A DNA stretch of 53,461 bases from the NCBI RefSeq assembly GCF_004403395.1, contig NZ_SOGN01000040.1, positions 1 to 53,461 of the forward strand. The letters run 5' to 3'. The notes beneath the pieces are model-generated. The model did no database searches. It saw only the letters and a program-made list of their open reading frames with translations, and had not been told where the DNA came from. The translations under genes and the position numbers were made by a program. This document shows positions 52,182 to 53,461 of this stretch, one piece after another (the stretch's first letter is position 1; each line of letters opens with the position of its first letter). The stretch comes from Cryobacterium cheniae. GTDB lineage: Bacteria; Actinomycetota; Actinomycetes; Actinomycetales; Microbacteriaceae.

Positions 52182-53051
52182 ATGCCAGGTGCTCGACGAT
52201 TCAGCGGTCCGATCGACCTGCACACGCATTCGAGCGTGTCGGATGGAACCGAAACCCCGTCGCAACTCATCCGGGCCGCCGACGCGGCCGGCCTCGGAAC
52301 GGTCGCCCTGACCGACCACGATTCCACCGCCGGCTGGGCCGAGGCCAGTGCCGCCGCCCGCACCAGGGGGCTCACGCTCATCCCCGGCATGGAATTCAGC
52401 ACCCGGGTGGGGTTCGCCAGCGTGCACCTGCTCGCCTACCTGTTCGACCCGTCCAACGCCGGCATCGTGGCCGAAACAGCCCGGGTGCGGCAGGCCCGGC
52501 TGGTGCGTGCGGAACAGATGGTGGAACGCATCGGCGTCGACTACGCCCTGACCTGGGACGACGTGCTTGCGCAGACCACACCGGATGCGACGGTCGGCCG
52601 CCCGCACATCGCCGACGCCCTGGTGGCCCGCGGGTTCGCGCTCACCCGGAGTGAGGCCTTCGCGGGAATCCTGCACTGGGAGGCCGGCTACTACCAGCCG
52701 CACTACGCGCCGGACCCGCTGCGGGCCATCACCCTCGTGCGGGCGGCCGGGGGAGTGCCGGTCATCGCGCACCCGGCGACGCGCGGGGCGATGGACGTCA
52801 TCCCGGAGGCGAAACTGGCCCGGCTGGCCGAGGCCGGCCTCTTCGGCCTCGAGCTCGAGCACCGGGAGAACAAGCCCGAGGCGAAGGCCCGCCTCTACGT
52901 GCTCGCCGAGAAGTACGGGCTCTTCGTCACCGGGTCCAGCGACTACCACGGCGACGGCAAGCCGAACCGGCTGGGCGAGAACACGACCGCGCCCGAGGTG
53001 CTCGAGCGCATCATCGAGCAGGGAACGGGTTCGCCGCCGGTCTACGGCTGA
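52182..53051 (+). CDS. PHP-domain phosphoesterase
   Basis: Protein of 289 aa with the metal-binding PHP motifs: IDLHTHSSVSDG, ALTDHDS, GMEFST, VPVIAHPATRG and GSSDYHGD. Close in length and motif order to RNase AM / 3',5'-nucleoside-bisphosphate phosphatases (YciV-like). ATG at 52182 is preceded by GGGGGA. It diverges from the EEP-family gene with 75 bp between starts. Exact substrate uncertain. Confidence 0.88.
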   Translation: MPGARRFSGPIDLHTHSSVSDGTETPSQLIRAADAAGLGTVALTDHDSTAGWAEASAAARTRGLTLIPGMEFSTRVGFASVHLLAYLFDPSNAGIVAETARVRQARLVRAEQMVERIGVDYALTWDDVLAQTTPDATVGRPHIADALVARGFALTRSEAFAGILHWEAGYYQPHYAPDPLRAITLVRAAGGVPVIAHPATRGAMDVIPEAKLARLAEAGLFGLELEHRENKPEAKARLYVLAEKYGLFVTGSSDYHGDGKPNRLGENTTAPEVLERIIEQGTGSPPVYG

Positions 53052-53101
53052 CGCCATCACGGCCCCGGTGATCGTATCGAGACCGGGCGCGCTGCCCTCG
53101 T

Positions 53102-53170
53102 GGCGCACCTTATGGAACCGGGCGCACGCTAGAACGTGCGCCGCGAACCGTAACGTGCGCCGCGAACCGC
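53102..53170. repeat. intergenic palindromic repeat, copy 2, with 19-bp tandem duplication
   Basis: 53102-53142 aligns gap-free with 41931-41971 (both run from GGCGCACC to CGTGCGCC over 41 nt). It is followed by a 19-bp direct tandem duplication, AACGTGCGCCGCGAACCG plus one base (53133-53151 and 53152-53170). It lies just after the PHP gene, again at a gene end. Confidence 0.7.
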
Positions 53171-53191
53171 GAGCCCCCGGCGCAAACGAAA

Positions 53192-53217
53192 GCGCCTCCC
53201 GCCGAAGCGGGAGGCGC
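53192..53217 (-). terminator. hairpin terminator between convergent genes
   Basis: GCGCCTCCCGC (53192-53202) and GCGGGAGGCGC (53207-53217) pair perfectly over 11 bp around a CGAA loop. On the minus strand the sequence after the stem is GCTTTCG, so T-run support is weak, but the position 17 bp beyond a minus-strand stop favours termination of that gene and of the PHP gene. Confidence 0.7.
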
Positions 53218-53234
53218 GGTCGTGCAGGAACTCC

Positions 53235-53461
53235 CTAGCTGGGGGTGCCGGCCTGCGGGGCGTGGCGACGCGTGCGGCTGCGACGGCGCGGGGCGCTGTT
53301 GCCGTCGTGGTGCTCGGCTCCGCCGCCGTCGTGCGTTCCGGCGGCCGAGGCGGCGACCGAGGCCTCCGGGTTGGTGGTCGGGCTGACCCGGGTGCGCGAG
53401 CGTGGCGGACGGCCGCCGGCCTGATCGCCGGAGTGACCGGCGCCCGAGCGTGCGGCGTCGG
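53235..53461 (-). CDS. C-terminal tail of a truncated gene (Arg/Ser/His/Gly-rich)
   Basis: The last 75 residues of a minus-strand protein run off the window. It reads RPPRSRTRVSPTTNPEASVA, then GTHDGGGAEHHDGNSAPRRR and SRTRRHAPQAGTPS before TAG. Two related SRTR blocks are separated by a low-complexity acidic/His/Gly stretch. Such basic, disordered tails are common on actinobacterial DEAD-box RNA helicases, which is my best guess, but no catalytic domain is visible here. Confidence 0.55.
   Translation of the reverse strand, partial: DAARSGAGHSGDQAGGRPPRSRTRVSPTTNPEASVAASAAGTHDGGGAEHHDGNSAPRRRSRTRRHAPQAGTPS

Overview
The window is high-GC chromosomal DNA with abundant GTG/TTG starts, short gene overlaps, mycobacterial-type core gene order and actinobacterial families (DUF3117, 7Fe ferredoxin, actinobacterial DapD). 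The best fit is a member of the Actinomycetota, probably Microbacteriaceae, from an aquatic, cold or surface habitat, because it carries a xanthorhodopsin/actinorhodopsin-type proton pump. No tRNA, rRNA, CRISPR array, transposase or prophage module was seen.

Layout. 1-5.8 kb is an accessory segment: an alpha/beta hydrolase, a large nested palindrome, three paralogous secreted lipoproteins, two decayed genes fused head to tail (a MalT-like LuxR ATPase fragment and a medium-chain reductase), a heptanucleotide array and another lipoprotein. 5.8-7.4 kb holds a 2H phosphoesterase, a HhH-GPD repair protein and a small membrane protein. 7.4-9.6 kb is the highlight: an AT-rich leader with a perfect inverted repeat, a light-driven proton pump, and 6 bp downstream a photolyase/cryptochrome-like flavoprotein whose two domains are in reversed order and which carries four cysteines placed as in iron-sulfur bacterial cryptochromes. 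A HTH-only LysR-type protein follows on the opposite strand. 10.1-15.0 kb is a tandem glycine riboswitch controlling gcvT-gcvH-gcvP, closed by a strong terminator. 15.0-16.2 kb is a DCC thiol protein overlapping a CPBP membrane protease.

16.4-28.5 kb contains two complete oligopeptide/dipeptide ABC transporter operons, each with the two ATPases fused in one chain. The first is A-B-C-DF plus a PH-domain membrane protein, the second is B-C-DF-A. The second binding protein lies beside typA and resembles LpqW.

28.7-53 kb follows, from memory, the order of the M. tuberculosis Rv1165-Rv1234 core: typA, an MshB-like protein, ferredoxin, dapC, dapD/dapE, DUF3117, O-methyltransferase, tatB, mrp, an MgtE-N/CBS protein and a stress-type membrane protein. 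Interspersed are gltA, a penicillin-acylase-family hydrolase, a GT-C mannosyltransferase, ppk2, a succinate-semialdehyde-type dehydrogenase, aminopeptidase P, an EEP phosphoesterase and a PHP phosphoesterase. Two departures stand out: the MshB-like protein has lost its metal ligands and gained a membrane domain, and sigE-rseA-htrA is absent between the methyltransferase and tatB. A 41-nt palindromic intergenic repeat occurs twice. The window ends inside a basic C-terminal tail of a minus-strand gene.

Functionally the window joins light energy capture and possible light sensing with glycine cleavage, peptide scavenging, lysine/peptidoglycan precursor synthesis (dapC, dapD, dapE), TCA entry (gltA), protein export (tatB) and polyphosphate metabolism.
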